Positions 10,933 to 22,300 of a DNA stretch of 64,000 nt are shown here, in pieces. The notes beneath the pieces were generated by a model, which was not told the DNA's origin, did not search any database, and saw only the letters and a list, made by a program, of their open reading frames with translations. Made by a program: the position numbers and the translations under genes. Origin of the DNA: Astragalus membranaceus (lineage: Eukaryota > Streptophyta > Magnoliopsida > Fabales > Fabaceae); assembly GCA_039519185.1 (NCBI GenBank), contig CM076848.1, positions 122,588,989 to 122,652,988 on the forward strand, written 5' to 3'. Within the stretch, counting starts at the first letter, position 1. Each line of letters starts with the position of its first letter.

Positions 10933-11580
10933 CTATCCCATCAGTCTCGGCCTCTCAAATCCACTGATCCTTAAAGTAAGGCTCCAATCCACCCTTTCCC
11001 CCCTCGGACCCCTAGCCTCTAAAATAGTACAATCCTTCTGAGTAGAGATGGCAAATAGTCTGGGGAAAGCCACCTTAAGATGAACTTCCCCAACCCATAC
11101 AACGTACCAAAAACAAACTGACGCCCCATTCCCAACCTTTCTAGCCACTCCATCTAAGAACCAATCTGAACTAGAATCTAGGCTCAGGCCCACCTTGCAA
11201 ATATCCTTCAACCAAACTGACGAGGAGTATGGAGGGTTAACTGCATGAAACTCGGTCTTCCCTATTATCCCACTACCATACTTATCTTTAAGAACAGTAA
11301 TAGGGAGAGAATCATCCCCCAACTGCAATCTCCACCTCCATTTCCCAAGCAAACTGGAATTAAACAGACGCAGATCCTTAATCCCCAAACCCACCACCAT
11401 TTTCGGCTTACAGACTTCAGCCCACTTTACCCACAGAATTCTCTTTCCCGAGCTGACCCCACCCCAAAGAATATTTCTCTGAATCCCCACTACCACCTTC
11501 CGCACTTTCATCGCCATCTTTAAAAATGACATATAGAAGATAGGGATTTGTTTAAGGCTGTCATCAAGCATAGAGAACAC
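10933..11580 (-). pseudogene. LINE (L1-type) reverse-transcriptase C-terminal fragment, copy 1
   Basis: An open stretch of 215 codons with the hallmark region downstream of the plant LINE RT: a QIPIFYMSFLKM-like segment, IQRNILWGG, then WVKWAEVCKPK and GLGIKDLRLFNSSLLGKWRWR. It lacks the endonuclease and the catalytic RT motifs, which would lie to the right. No poly-A tail (poly-T on plus) is visible at the left end, so it is a fragment cut on both sides. It lies antisense to the Tat remnant that follows. Confidence 0.8.
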
Positions 11581-11589
11581 CAGGGTTGA

Positions 11590-12640
11590 TACCCACCCAA
11601 AGTGCCAAGTACGAAGACCTCAGGAAACCACAAGTCAGTGATCCAGGAAACCCTGTCTCAGCCTAGCCTACCCTCAGAACTAAAAACAACCTCGAAGTCA
11701 ATTTCATCAACTCTAGAGGAAGCTGGGTCACATGCATCTTTTGGTTCATCATATTCGGGGAGCAACAATCAAACCCTAAAGAAGTACCTCGGGTGAGGCG
11801 ACGATCATCCTCTTATTCGACCATTGAAGGGATAAATTACCAAAGATGTTTTTCAATGCCAATATTTAAGTGTCTTGACACCTCAAAAAGAGACTACGTC
11901 CTCACAGAAATTCACGAGGGAATTCGCAGGAAACACTTCGATGGTCAAGCTTTTGCAAAGAAAGCTTTAAGGGATGGTTCTTATTGGCCTACAATGACCG
12001 ACGACGCCATCAAATTCGTGAATAAGTGTGACAAGTGTTAATGACATGCCGACATCCACTTAGCTCTCCTGATTGAGCTAACATCAATGTTCTCCCCATG
12101 GCCATTTCCATGTTGGGGAGTCGACAATATGGGACCACATACCACAACTCAATGGCAAGTCAAATACCTTATTGTTGTAAATTATTAATTCACCAATTGG
12201 GTAGAGGCGGAGCCCCTAGCAAGGATCACTACGAAGAACATGATGAAGATCTTAAGAGATTCGTTCTCAACGAGTTTGCGGTTCCTGAGGTAGTTGTTAC
12301 AGACAATGAAATATTGTTCACTGACAGACAATTTTGGAAACTCATGCCCGACCTTCTCATTAAACATCAGTTCACTTTGGTTGAACACCATTAAAAAAAT
12401 GGCCATGTTCAGGAGGGAAACATAGTTATTATGAGAGGGAAGAAGATAAGACTTGATGAGGCTAATGTTAACTGGGTCAACGGGACTAAAGGGATCTTTA
12501 AGGATAACCCTAAACGCGCCGAGCCGGGACTAAGAAACTTCAGCAGCTGGAGGAGGACGAAGTCGACACCGAAGAGCTCCGCCTGTCGCACCTCCCCGAC
12601 ATAGTAGTGAGGAAGGTTGAAGGGCCGATGAATCACACAA
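11590..12640 (+). pseudogene. Tat-type gypsy integrase remnant, copy 1
   Basis: Pieces in several frames are in integrase order. The linker after RNase H has STKTSGNHKSVIQETLS (11602). The zinc-binding region (11793-12041) has FKCLDTSKRDYVLTEIHEGI, SYWPTM and KCDKC. The core follows, with a WGVDNMGP-like first catalytic Asp near 12115, KWVEAEPLARIT near 12205 and VVVTDN with the second Asp near 12295. A tail with RLDEANVNW is near 12450. At least four frame changes break it. It resembles Tat/Ogre-clade pol more than Athila or chromovirus pol. Confidence 0.75.
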
Positions 12641-14106
12641 GGTCACAACGAAAGAACTCTTCAACGTTACCCTCTAGAGGTCCATGTAGGGAAAGAGTAC
12701 GCAAGAAACTTGAGAAGAGAAGAGGGAATACCTAGGGGGAATGCCCAACGTGTTATGGAAATGGGAGATGAAGCGAGACTTCGCGTCGCCAGAAAACTTT
12801 AACTCTCTGCAGGAAACTTTGAACTCCCACTCGAAACTTCAAGCCTAAAGTCTGAAACTTCGAGTGGAATGTCGGAGGCTTCAAACTCGGAGGGATTTCT
12901 CTCAAGAACTCTAGAAAGCAAAAGTAAAAAGTTGAAAGTAAAACCCCTATATATAGTAGCTGGAGACTTCATTGATGACGTGGCATTTCACCTCACCCAG
13001 TCACATCAAACGTCAAGATCTCGCCAAATAAAGTTCACCACATCAGTCATATGAGCTCCGATGAGCACCGCGAGTCGTAAGGGGTACTTCAAATTACTCT
13101 GACCTCCCATGTCGAATCCCAACACAGATAATATCAACTTCAAATCAAAGTTGCCCTATATATTTTGACTGGGCCAAAGACCAGTACTGGATAAGAGCCA
13201 CACACATCTCACTGATCTAACGGCCAAGATCGACTCAGATCTCATTACACGGTCAGAATGCAATCTTGTCCCCAATCAGAACCGCCTAACTACCATGCCA
13301 CGTCAGACCTCTGAAGCGCCTCACATACGTTCTCCTAACCGTCCACGCCATCTTGCAGGGGCATCTATATATAGCTAGACCCACTTGTTTATAAGGTATT
13401 TGTTAACATCCAAAAGAAATTAAGTTGTTGGGCGAGGGGAAAATGAATGGTACAAGGCTAGGGTAAGGCTAAGGCAAGCTATAGAGGTACTAGGGTATGA
13501 ATAATTTAGTATTTCCCAGATGGAGGATTATGGGGAAAGGCTCAGGTTGAAGGCATGAAGAGGTATATCAAGAGAATTGAGGTCCCCCCAAGGGAATAAT
13601 GAAGATTAACGAGGTACGGTAAGACTCGGTTGGAGGGTGCCTTGATCATAGGATAACTCGGCCAAGACACCAATGGCCGAAGGCCGAGAGTAAGATATGG
13701 CCGAGAGAGTTTGTGGCCGAGGCGAGGAATACTTGCTTGGAGCGCAAGTATTCAATGCACGTGGACACAACGTTGAAGTGGTTAAGGTCAGCGAAGATTA
13801 TAACGTCGTCGAAATAGGAGCGAAGCGATTTGATCCCACTAACCCGCGCAAGTGAGGTCGTGGACAAGATCTCCGAATTTCTGGGGGTGAGGGCGATAGG
13901 AGCCGTTGATCTTGATTAATCTAACGGCGAGCATTTGAAGGCTCAAATAGTGGCCAACGAAGGCTCAGTAGCACTTGTACGGTTCAAACACACATCAATC
14001 AATCGATCTACTACTTTTCTCTCAATTTACTTTATCCTTTGTCGCTTTTCATTTATGTTTTTCTTAGCCTTTAGATAATCCAAACCACACGTCCCTCTCA
14101 CCTATT
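12641..14106 (+). other. LTR-like non-coding region with two TATA boxes, copy 1
   Basis: No coding sequence recognised. It holds TATATATA at 12948-12955 and at 13366-13373. Upstream of the first is an array of AAACTT at 12794, 12814, 12834 and 12855, spaced 20-21 bp. A GGCCGAG-rich stretch is at 13655-13725. This is what a Tat-type LTR could look like, but I could not fix LTR ends, so it may also be the element's 3' internal region. Confidence 0.45.
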
Positions 14107-15157
14107 CAGTACATAAATCGATTTCTGAGCCAAACAATTTTAAGGGAAGAATCGATTCCCACTCTTTTGCACTTAACTGAGAATCGATTCCCACATGTCT
14201 CAGGCAAGCTGAGAATCGATTCATACATATTTTCACTAAGTATAGAATCGATTCCTAGCTCTCCATGGTACTCAAGAATCGATTGTCCCTATTTTTCAAA
14301 CAAAGATAAATCGATTCCTCACTTAAATAAATCAATTCCTAGATCAAATGCATTCAACAAAGAATCGATTCCTACACTATTTTCAACGTAAACTTGATTT
14401 CCTCATAGCCTATAAATAGGCAGTGCTTCACGTTCATTTCACAGAACAACCCATTTTCACGAATCAGAAAACTTTTGAGAAAACTCTTCATGCTTTTACT
14501 TTTGCTCGTCACGCACCATTGGTCCATCTGAGCTGATCTGTTGCTAAGAGTTAGTTGGGGTTGCATTCTTCAAGTTGTAATATCTGCCTTCATTAGAGGT
14601 ATTTCTGTCTTCACAATTGTTTATTATTTAATTGTTGTGATTTGTACTAGGGAGTGGGGTATCTCTCTAGGATAGCTGTTTGTACTAGGGAGTGGGGTAT
14701 CTCTCTAGGGTAGCTGTTTGTACTAGGAAGTGGGGTATCTTTCTGGGGCAGTTGATTGTAACAGGGGTGGGGTATCTCTTGTTATTGTTATATTAGATTT
14801 GAGGGCTCTCCATAGGTGGGGTATCCTAGGAGGAGAGTGCCTGAGTCTGTAAAGGTTTTCCAAGGCACCTGTAAGCCTTGTTGTTTTGGTTAGTGGAAAA
14901 TCTCACAAGGGTGTGAGGACTGGACGTAGGTCACTAGGAGGTGACCGAACCAGGATAAATCTCTGCGTGCTTTACTGCTTTCCTGCTTTACTGTTATACC
15001 GCTTTACTGCTTTATATTCTAATTCCTTCGCTCCCACTTAACCTGCGCGAAAATTGATCTAAGTCATTGAAAAGGGGAAAAACGTTTTTGAAAGATCTGA
15101 AAAGTTTTTAAATCTCAATTCACCCCCCCCTCTTGAGACTGAAGCCACTTGGTAACA
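14107..15157 (+). repeat. Truncated SIRE-like LTR created by the duplication
   Basis: Matches the 3' LTR from 9783 to its end, including nine positions of the AATCGATT array (one now AATCAATT near 14331), TATA at 14411-14417 and the 38-bp repeats. It ends TAACA at 15157, followed by GATGTTACA as in copy 1. Confidence 0.9.
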
Positions 15158-15257
15158 GATGTTACATTATCTAAGGCAAAAGCCACGAAGGCGGCCCTCG
15201 AGGCCACAACCGGGGTGGAGTGTAGGAGCAGAGCATCTGTTGATTTCACCGAGTAAA

Positions 15258-15905
15258 CTATCCCATCAGCCTCGGCCTCTCAAATCCACTGATCCTTAAA
15301 GTAAGGCTCCAATCCACCCTTTCCCCCCTCGGACCCCTAGCCTCTAAAACAGTACAATCCTTCTGAGTAGAGATGGCAAATAGTCTGGGGAAAGCCACCT
15401 TAAGATGAACTTCCCCAACCCATACAACGTGCCAAAAACAAACTGACGCCCCATTCCCAACCTTTCTAGCCACTCCATCTAAGAACCAATCTGAACTAGA
15501 ATCTAGGCTCAGGCCCACCTTGCAAATATCCTTCAACCAAACTGACGAGGAGTATGGAGGATTAACTGCATGAAACTCGGTCTTCCCTATTATCCCACTA
15601 CCATACTTATCTTTAAGAACAGTAATAGGGAGAGAATCATCCCACAACTGCAATCTCCACCTCCATTTCCCAAGCAAACTGGAATTAAACAGACGCAGAT
15701 CCTTAACCCCCAAACCCACCACCATTTTCGGCTTACAGACTTCAGCCCACTTTACCCACAGAATTCTCTTTCCCGAGCTGACCCCACCCCAAAGAATATT
15801 TCTCTGAATCCCCACTACCACCTTCCACACTTTCATCGCCATCTTTAAAAATGACATATAGAAGATAGGGATTTGTTTAAGGCTGTCATCAAGCATAGAG
15901 AACAC
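15258..15905 (-). pseudogene. LINE reverse-transcriptase C-terminal fragment, copy 2
   Basis: 215 codons, identical in extent to 10933-11580 with about six amino-acid differences (for example R to W and G to W in the first half). Both copies stay open, which fits a recent duplication rather than selection. Confidence 0.8.
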
Positions 15906-15914
15906 CAGGGTTGA

Positions 15915-16965
15915 TACCCACCCAAATTGCCAAGTACGAAGACCTCAGGAAACCACAAGTCAGTGATCCAGGAAACCCTGTCTCAGCCTAGCCTACCCTC
16001 AGAACTAAAAACAACCTCGAAGTCAATTTCATCAACTCTAGAGGAAGCTGGGTCACATGGATCTTTCGGTTCATCATATTCGGGGAGCAACAATCAAACC
16101 CTAAAGAAGTACCTCGGGTGAGGCGACGATCATCCTCTTATTCGACCATTGAAGGGATAAATTACCAAAGATGTTTTTCAATGCCAATATTTAAGTGTCT
16201 TGACACCTCAAAAAGAGACTACGTCCTCACAGAAATTCACGAGGGAATTCGCAGGAAACACTTCGATGGTCAAGCTTTTGCAAAGAAAGCTTTAAGGGAT
16301 GGTTCTTATTGGCCTACAATGATCGACGACGCCATCAAATTCGTGAATAAGTGTGACAAGTGTTAATGACATGCCGACATCCACTTAGCTCTCCTGATTG
16401 AGCTAACATCAATGTTCTCCCCATGGCCATTTCCATGTTGGGGAGTCGACAATATGGGACCACATACCACAACTCAATGGCAAGTCAAATACCTTATTGT
16501 TGTAAATTATTAATTCACCAAGTGGGTAGAGGCGGAGCCCCTAGCAAGGATCACTACGAAGAACATGATGAAGATCTTAAGAGATTCGTTCTCAACGAGT
16601 TTGCGGTTCCTGAGGTAGTTGTTACAGACAATGAAATATTGTTCACTGACAGACAATTTTGGAAACTCATGCCCGACCTTCTCATTAAACATCAGTTCAC
16701 TTTGGTTGAACACCATTAAAAAAATGGCCATGTTCAGGAGGGAAACATAGTTATTCTGAGAGGGAAGAAGATAAGACTTGATGAGGCTAATGTTAACTGG
16801 GTCAACGGGACTAAAGGGATCTTTAAGGATAACCCTAAACGCGCCGAGCCGGGACTAAGAAACTTCAGCAGCTGGAGGAGGACGAAGTCGACACCGAAGA
16901 GCTCCGCCTGTCGCACCTCCCCGACATAGTAGTGAGGAAGGTTGAAGGGCCGATGAATCACACAA
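15915..16965 (+). pseudogene. Tat-type gypsy integrase remnant, copy 2
   Basis: Same broken pieces as 11590-12640, with the zinc-binding region at 16118-16366 and the DN motif near 16620. Frame breaks are shared with copy 1, so the decay preceded the duplication. Confidence 0.75.
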
Positions 16966-18432
16966 GGTCACAACGAAAGAACTCTTCAACGTTACCCTCT
17001 AGAGGTCCATGTAGGGAAAGAGTACGCAAGAAACTTGAGAAGAGAAGAGGGAATACCTAGGGGGAATGCCCAACGTGTTATGGAAATGGGAGATGAAGCG
17101 AGACTTCGCGTCGCCAGAAAACTTTAACTCTCTACAGGAAACTTTGAACTCCCACTCGAAACTTCAAGCCTAAAGTCTGAAACTTCGAGTGGAATGTCGG
17201 AGGCTTCAAACTCGGAGGGATTTCTCTCAAGAACTCTAGAAAGCAAAAGTAAAAAGTTGAAAGATAAACCCCTATATATAGTAGCTGGAGACTTCATTGA
17301 TGACGTGGCATTTCACCTCACCCAGTCACATCAAACGTCAAGATCTCGCCAAATAAAGTTCACCACATCAGTCATATGAGCTCCGATGAGCACCGCGAGT
17401 CGTAAGGGGTACTTCAAATTAATCTGACCTCCCATGTCGAATCCCAACACAGATAATATCAACTTCAAATCAAAGTTGCCCTATATATTTTGACTGGGCC
17501 AAAGTCCAGTACTGGATAAGAGCCACACACATCTCACTGATCTAACGGCCAAGATCGACTCAGATCTCATTACACGGTCAGAATGCAATCTTGTCCCCAA
17601 TCAGAACCGCCTAACTACCATGCCACGTCAGACCTCTGAAGCGCCTCACACACGTTCTCCTAACCGTCCACGCCATCTTGCAGGGGCATCTATATATAGC
17701 TAGACCCACTTGTTTATAAGGTATTTGTTAACATCCAAAAGAAATTAAGTTGTTGGGCGAGGGGAAAATGAATGGTACAAGGCTAGGGTAAGGCTGAGCC
17801 AAGCTATAGAGGTACTAGGGTATGAATAATTTAGTATTTCCCAGATGGAGGATTATGGGGAATGGCTCAGGTTGAAGGCATGAAGAGGTATATCAAGAGA
17901 ATTGAGGTCCCCCCAAGGGAATAATGAAGATTAACGAGGTACGGTAAGACTCGGTTGGAGGGTGCCTCGATCATAGGATAACTCGGCCAAGACACCAATG
18001 GCCGAAGGCCGAGAGTAAGATATGGCCGAGAGAGTTTGTGGCCGAGGCGAGGAATACTTGCTTGGAGCGCAAGTATTCAATGCACGTGGACACAACGTTG
18101 AAGTGGTTAAGGTCAGCGAAGATTATAATGTCGTCGAAATAGGAGCGAAGCGATTTGATCCTACTAACCCGCGCAAGTGAGGTCGTGGACAAGATCTCCG
18201 AATTTCTGGGGGTGAGGGCGATAGGAGCCGTTGATCTTGATTAATCTAACGGCGAGCATTTGAAGGCTCAAATAGTGGCCAACGAAGGCTCAGTAGCACT
18301 TGTACGGTTCAAACACACATCAATCAATCGATCTACTACTTTTCTCTCAATTTACTTTATCCTTTGTCGCTTTTCATTTATGTTTTTCTTAGCCTTTAGA
18401 TAATCCAAACCACACGTCCCTCTCACCTATTC
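16966..18432 (+). other. LTR-like non-coding region, copy 2
   Basis: Repeats 12641-14106, including both TATATATA boxes (near 17273 and 17691) and the AAACTT array near 17119-17185. No gene recognised. Confidence 0.45.
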
Positions 18433-18613
18433 TAACACTCTTTGGAGGAGTTAGAGAACCCATAGTCGAGGAACAAAGTTCTTTTCTCGACGCATTCGCT
18501 TGAAGAAACAGAGGAATCATATAAGTTCAAACCTCTGTTCGATCCCATGGCTAGAATTAAAGAGTTTGACGACAACATTATGCATTAGCCACTTTTATGC
18601 ATTAAACACTATT

Positions 18614-18670
<57 letters not shown>

Positions 18671-19309
18671 ATCGTGCTGACTTAAGTATTAGAGTGTGTG
18701 CAGGTACCACCCCCTATTCTGACGCTGAAAGACTATGGCCACCTTGGTCACTTCGGTCACCAAGTACAGATCAAATTGTTAGAGATAGATTTTCTATGTG
18801 GATAGGGAATGCCCCTTCACTGCTTTATCAACCTATTTGTATTGTTCTGAGTTTTAATTAATTGAATGGAACTTTTACCCTAAAAGAATGTAAGCAGTGG
18901 TGTTGTGATATATGATAAAAATGAAGGAAATGTGAATGAAATAAGTTATATTTGGTACTAACCATTGGAAATGTTTGATCATTCCCTCCAAATTAGAAGT
19001 GATGATCTGAAGCAACATATCGTTTATTTATTTATATGAGAAAGGATTTTTTTGACAATTATATGAGAAAGGATGAAACACTTATTATTTTCATTAATCA
19101 TCCCTGTACAAGTCCTCCCTAATAAGTAAAGCTAACTAAGAAATCGAATTAAGGAATTATTAAAATACTACATGATAAATTTAAATTTCCTATTCACTAA
19201 TTATTAGTCAGAAAAATAATAAAGAAAATAATTTACAGTTATCTTGCAGGGGAAGCGCACATAAAGAGAAAGGTATGTTGGTTATTCTTAGGGTGAAGCT
19301 GAACTTTGT
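18433..19309. other. Spacer between retroelement debris and the host gene
   Basis: 18433-18750 probably continues the Tat-derived sequence; a phrase 'gcaggtaccacccc' near 18701 is of the kind seen at LTR/leader junctions. From about 18750 the sequence is AT-rich and unrecognised, and its last part is the likely 3' flank of the minus-strand gene. No ORF of interest was seen; the apparent one at 18500-18685 is made by the CT tract. Confidence 0.5.
18617..18668. repeat. (CT)n microsatellite
   Basis: About 26 uninterrupted CT units. Confidence 0.98.
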
Positions 19310-22300
19310 TTAAACTAATGTCCAATCATCTTCCATAGAGGGAAGTGTCCCCGCAGGGGATGAGTTTCCATCTTTGGAAGGCTTCTTCAAAAATAAAGAT
19401 GACTTCCTGTCAAAGAAACTCGAAAAAGATTGTCGAACCGGCTTTTCTTCATCATTGATCTGATGTTTCCAAACAGGCCTTGTGAACAGTTTATGATTGT
19501 CTTTGCCACCAAATATATGGCTAAGCCTCTTGAACGGGCGCTTTGATTCACCAGTAGTCGCAGTTGATTCTTCTGTATATTTCATCATCTTTAGCGCCTC
19601 CTCGGGATTCAGCAACATTGTCTCAACCGTTTCATATACCTGCACAAGGACATCACCATCAAAATGATCATTATCACTCTACATTCAAGAGGAATTATTT
19701 TTCATCCTCATGTGCATAGGTTGAGATAACACTAGCATGATCTAGAAGGTTAACACAACCTATGTTGGCGGGGATGAAGCACCAACCCAGACACGGACAC
19801 CGGACACGATATCGGTGTCCGACACGTCTTCAACCGGAAGTGTTGGTGCTATAGAGGGTGTGAAGCAGCATTGTGACTTCACTCCAGTGGTTACATTTTG
19901 ACCATATTTCTTTAAGGTGAGAGGATCAATACTAGAGATGCCTCAAAAGGATTATGGGAGAAACTATATAAATACATTACATAAATCAGTCACTTAAGTC
20001 AATCAACACCCCACCTGAACAAGTTCATGAAGTTTCTCACTGAATTTGTTGCTTTGACAAGTGGTAACTACAAACTCCTTGCAGTCACTGAACAGTTTTG
20101 AGAAGTCAGCATTACCAGATAGTAAATGTTCAGCAATTGTGAGTCCTAAACCAATCTGTATAATCAAGACAAAAGGTTATGATTAGAAAGGCATGAAAAT
20201 GGAACAATCATTTAGTTTATTGCAATTTACTAACTACCATGAAATCTAGCAATCTATTTGGTATTTGAATCAACAAATGTGTTAAAGTGTTATAACATTT
20301 CTAAATGATATTGTAAGTTATGATGGGTAAGCATTAATCAATGATCAGAATAAATTTCACAATAAATAATGTTCTTCTTGTGTCAACATATAGCAAAAGG
20401 GGCTGGCCTTGATATCAGTACTTAAAAAGATAAATTGGGGAGATAGAAAATTAGAACTTACAAGTGAAACGAACAGCTGTCCAAAAAGATCAGATGGTTG
20501 GATGTCCTCAAATGCATCAAGGATACCCTCCCTAAGATGAATGTAAAATGCCATTCAAGTGAGATGAACATATGGGGAAAATCCAAGTTAATAATAAAAA
20601 TCTTTATATAAACTTACACAGCCAAGTCCTCATCAAAGAGAGGTGCCTGTTTTACAGCGGGTACTGGTTTAGATGTTTCCCACAATTCACGCCACAGATT
20701 ACCTACCATCACATGTGATACAATATTAGAAGAGCATAGTAGAAATATAAACCATTCATCACTCAATAACATAAGCGTTTGAGATGGTTGATGGTTCATA
20801 ACATGCTATCAAAGACTCTGACTAATGCTTGTTTTTCCTAAACTTATAAATCTTTGCTGAAATTTTGACTTTTAATTATAACTTATAATTAAAAGTCAAA
20901 ATTTCAGCAAAGGTGTAGTGGTCCAATGTGCATTGTCCATGCTTTAAGCTCAAAGGGGTCTGGCGTGACAGGGCGTATTAGATATACAAAGCATTAATAC
21001 TTTCACTTAACAGTTTAAGCTTTTGATATATTTGGTTAATGACAGGAAATAAAGAAGCCCTAGTGATCCTCATGCCAAAATAAATCCACAATTTTATGTT
21101 ACGCAGATGAACCGTCACTATACCTTCTTTTTGCATTCGTTGACTTAGTTGACCTTTGGTAGACAGTGACTCAACATCATCAGAAAAACAACTATCATCA
21201 CTATTTGCCTCACTCTCAATCCAATCAGGAGGAGAGTACCATCTCACAAAATCTTCCAAAATACAACCAGGATTTGCAGCCTATAACAATGATCATAAAC
21301 AAAACTAACTCAGATAGAATATCATTACACTAAGCAATTACAAACGCTTTAAGAATATACGTAAAAAACTTCTCTTCAAGGGAGAGTCTGACCTTGAAAG
21401 CCTGCATATCAGACAAGAGTTGAGAGCACCCAGCACCAACACTGACCATAAAGGTAAAGAAAATTGTCAATAAATAGTGATGATAAACTATTAGATCATA
21501 GATGAAAATATGATGTGAAATTAAGCTAATTTTGCATACTGGACACAAGATACAGATAAATATCAGTAACATATACGGAATAAAATTTAATAACTATTCT
21601 GTTAATCAGCTAGTTCCTCAGCTTGAAATCTAGAAACTATAGGGGGAAAAAGGAAAAAGATCAAAGCAAACGTCAACAGCATGTAAACCTAAGGAATCAA
21701 TCCAACATTTAATAAAGATGACCACACGGCACGATCATCTCGCATTGTGTCTAATATTGATGACGGTGATCATTTTTAATAAAAGAAATTTCCCTAAAAA
21801 GAGAAGTGCATTACTAAGTTTAACTAAGACAATTAGGAACAATCCAATTACATGAAAAAAAGATGAAGGTGGAAAGAAATGTAGTTTTCTAAAACAAATG
21901 AATTTCACTAGTCATTCTTTCCAAACTAGTAAGAATTAATTGATGGATATGCAGTTTCCAAATATTCTCCTGCTACACTAACCGGAACACAATAACTATT
22001 CATATCAACCTATGGTCAACATCACTTGTCAATAAAAGGAACAAACCATGCTCTTTACAAGGAAGTACAAACTCGTAATTCATTTTGAGCTCTGCATTAT
22101 TTTGGTATTTCTATTAAAGTGAAGAGCCTTATGGCTCAATAAAAGATAAAGTGATAAAACTCGGTTAAAAAAAGCTGCAAAATCTACATAAACTATATAT
22201 TTAGTACTTTCTCCCAATCAATCAATGCCTCCAACACAAAAAGAAAATCTAGCCAAAAGTTAAGAACTACTACTATCTAGTCCTTGGTTCAAGGTCTGCA

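Larger units (their letters stand above)
9783..14106. repeat. 4.3-kb tandem duplication, copy 1
   Basis: Copy 1 runs from within the SIRE 3' LTR through the end of the gypsy LTR, a LINE fragment, a Tat integrase remnant and an LTR-like region. It aligns with 14107-18432 at an offset of 4324-4325 bp. By eye I count roughly 25-30 substitutions between copies, under 1%. The junction 'cctattCAGTAC' at 14101-14110 shares TTC with both parent ends, so microhomology is about 3 bp. Confidence 0.92.
14107..18432. repeat. 4.3-kb tandem duplication, copy 2
   Basis: Contents and order are those of copy 1. It begins inside the LTR sequence at 'cagtacataaatcg', so the LTR here (14107-15157) lacks its first 400 bp and has no element attached. 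One extra C in a poly-C run accounts for the 4324/4325 offset change. Confidence 0.92.

Noticed and set aside
11245..11523. Plus-strand ORF opposite the LINE fragment
   Set aside because: Antisense shadow; the minus frame has clear LINE motifs.
18500..18685. Plus-strand ORF with a Leu-Ser repeat
   Set aside because: Created by the (CT)n microsatellite.
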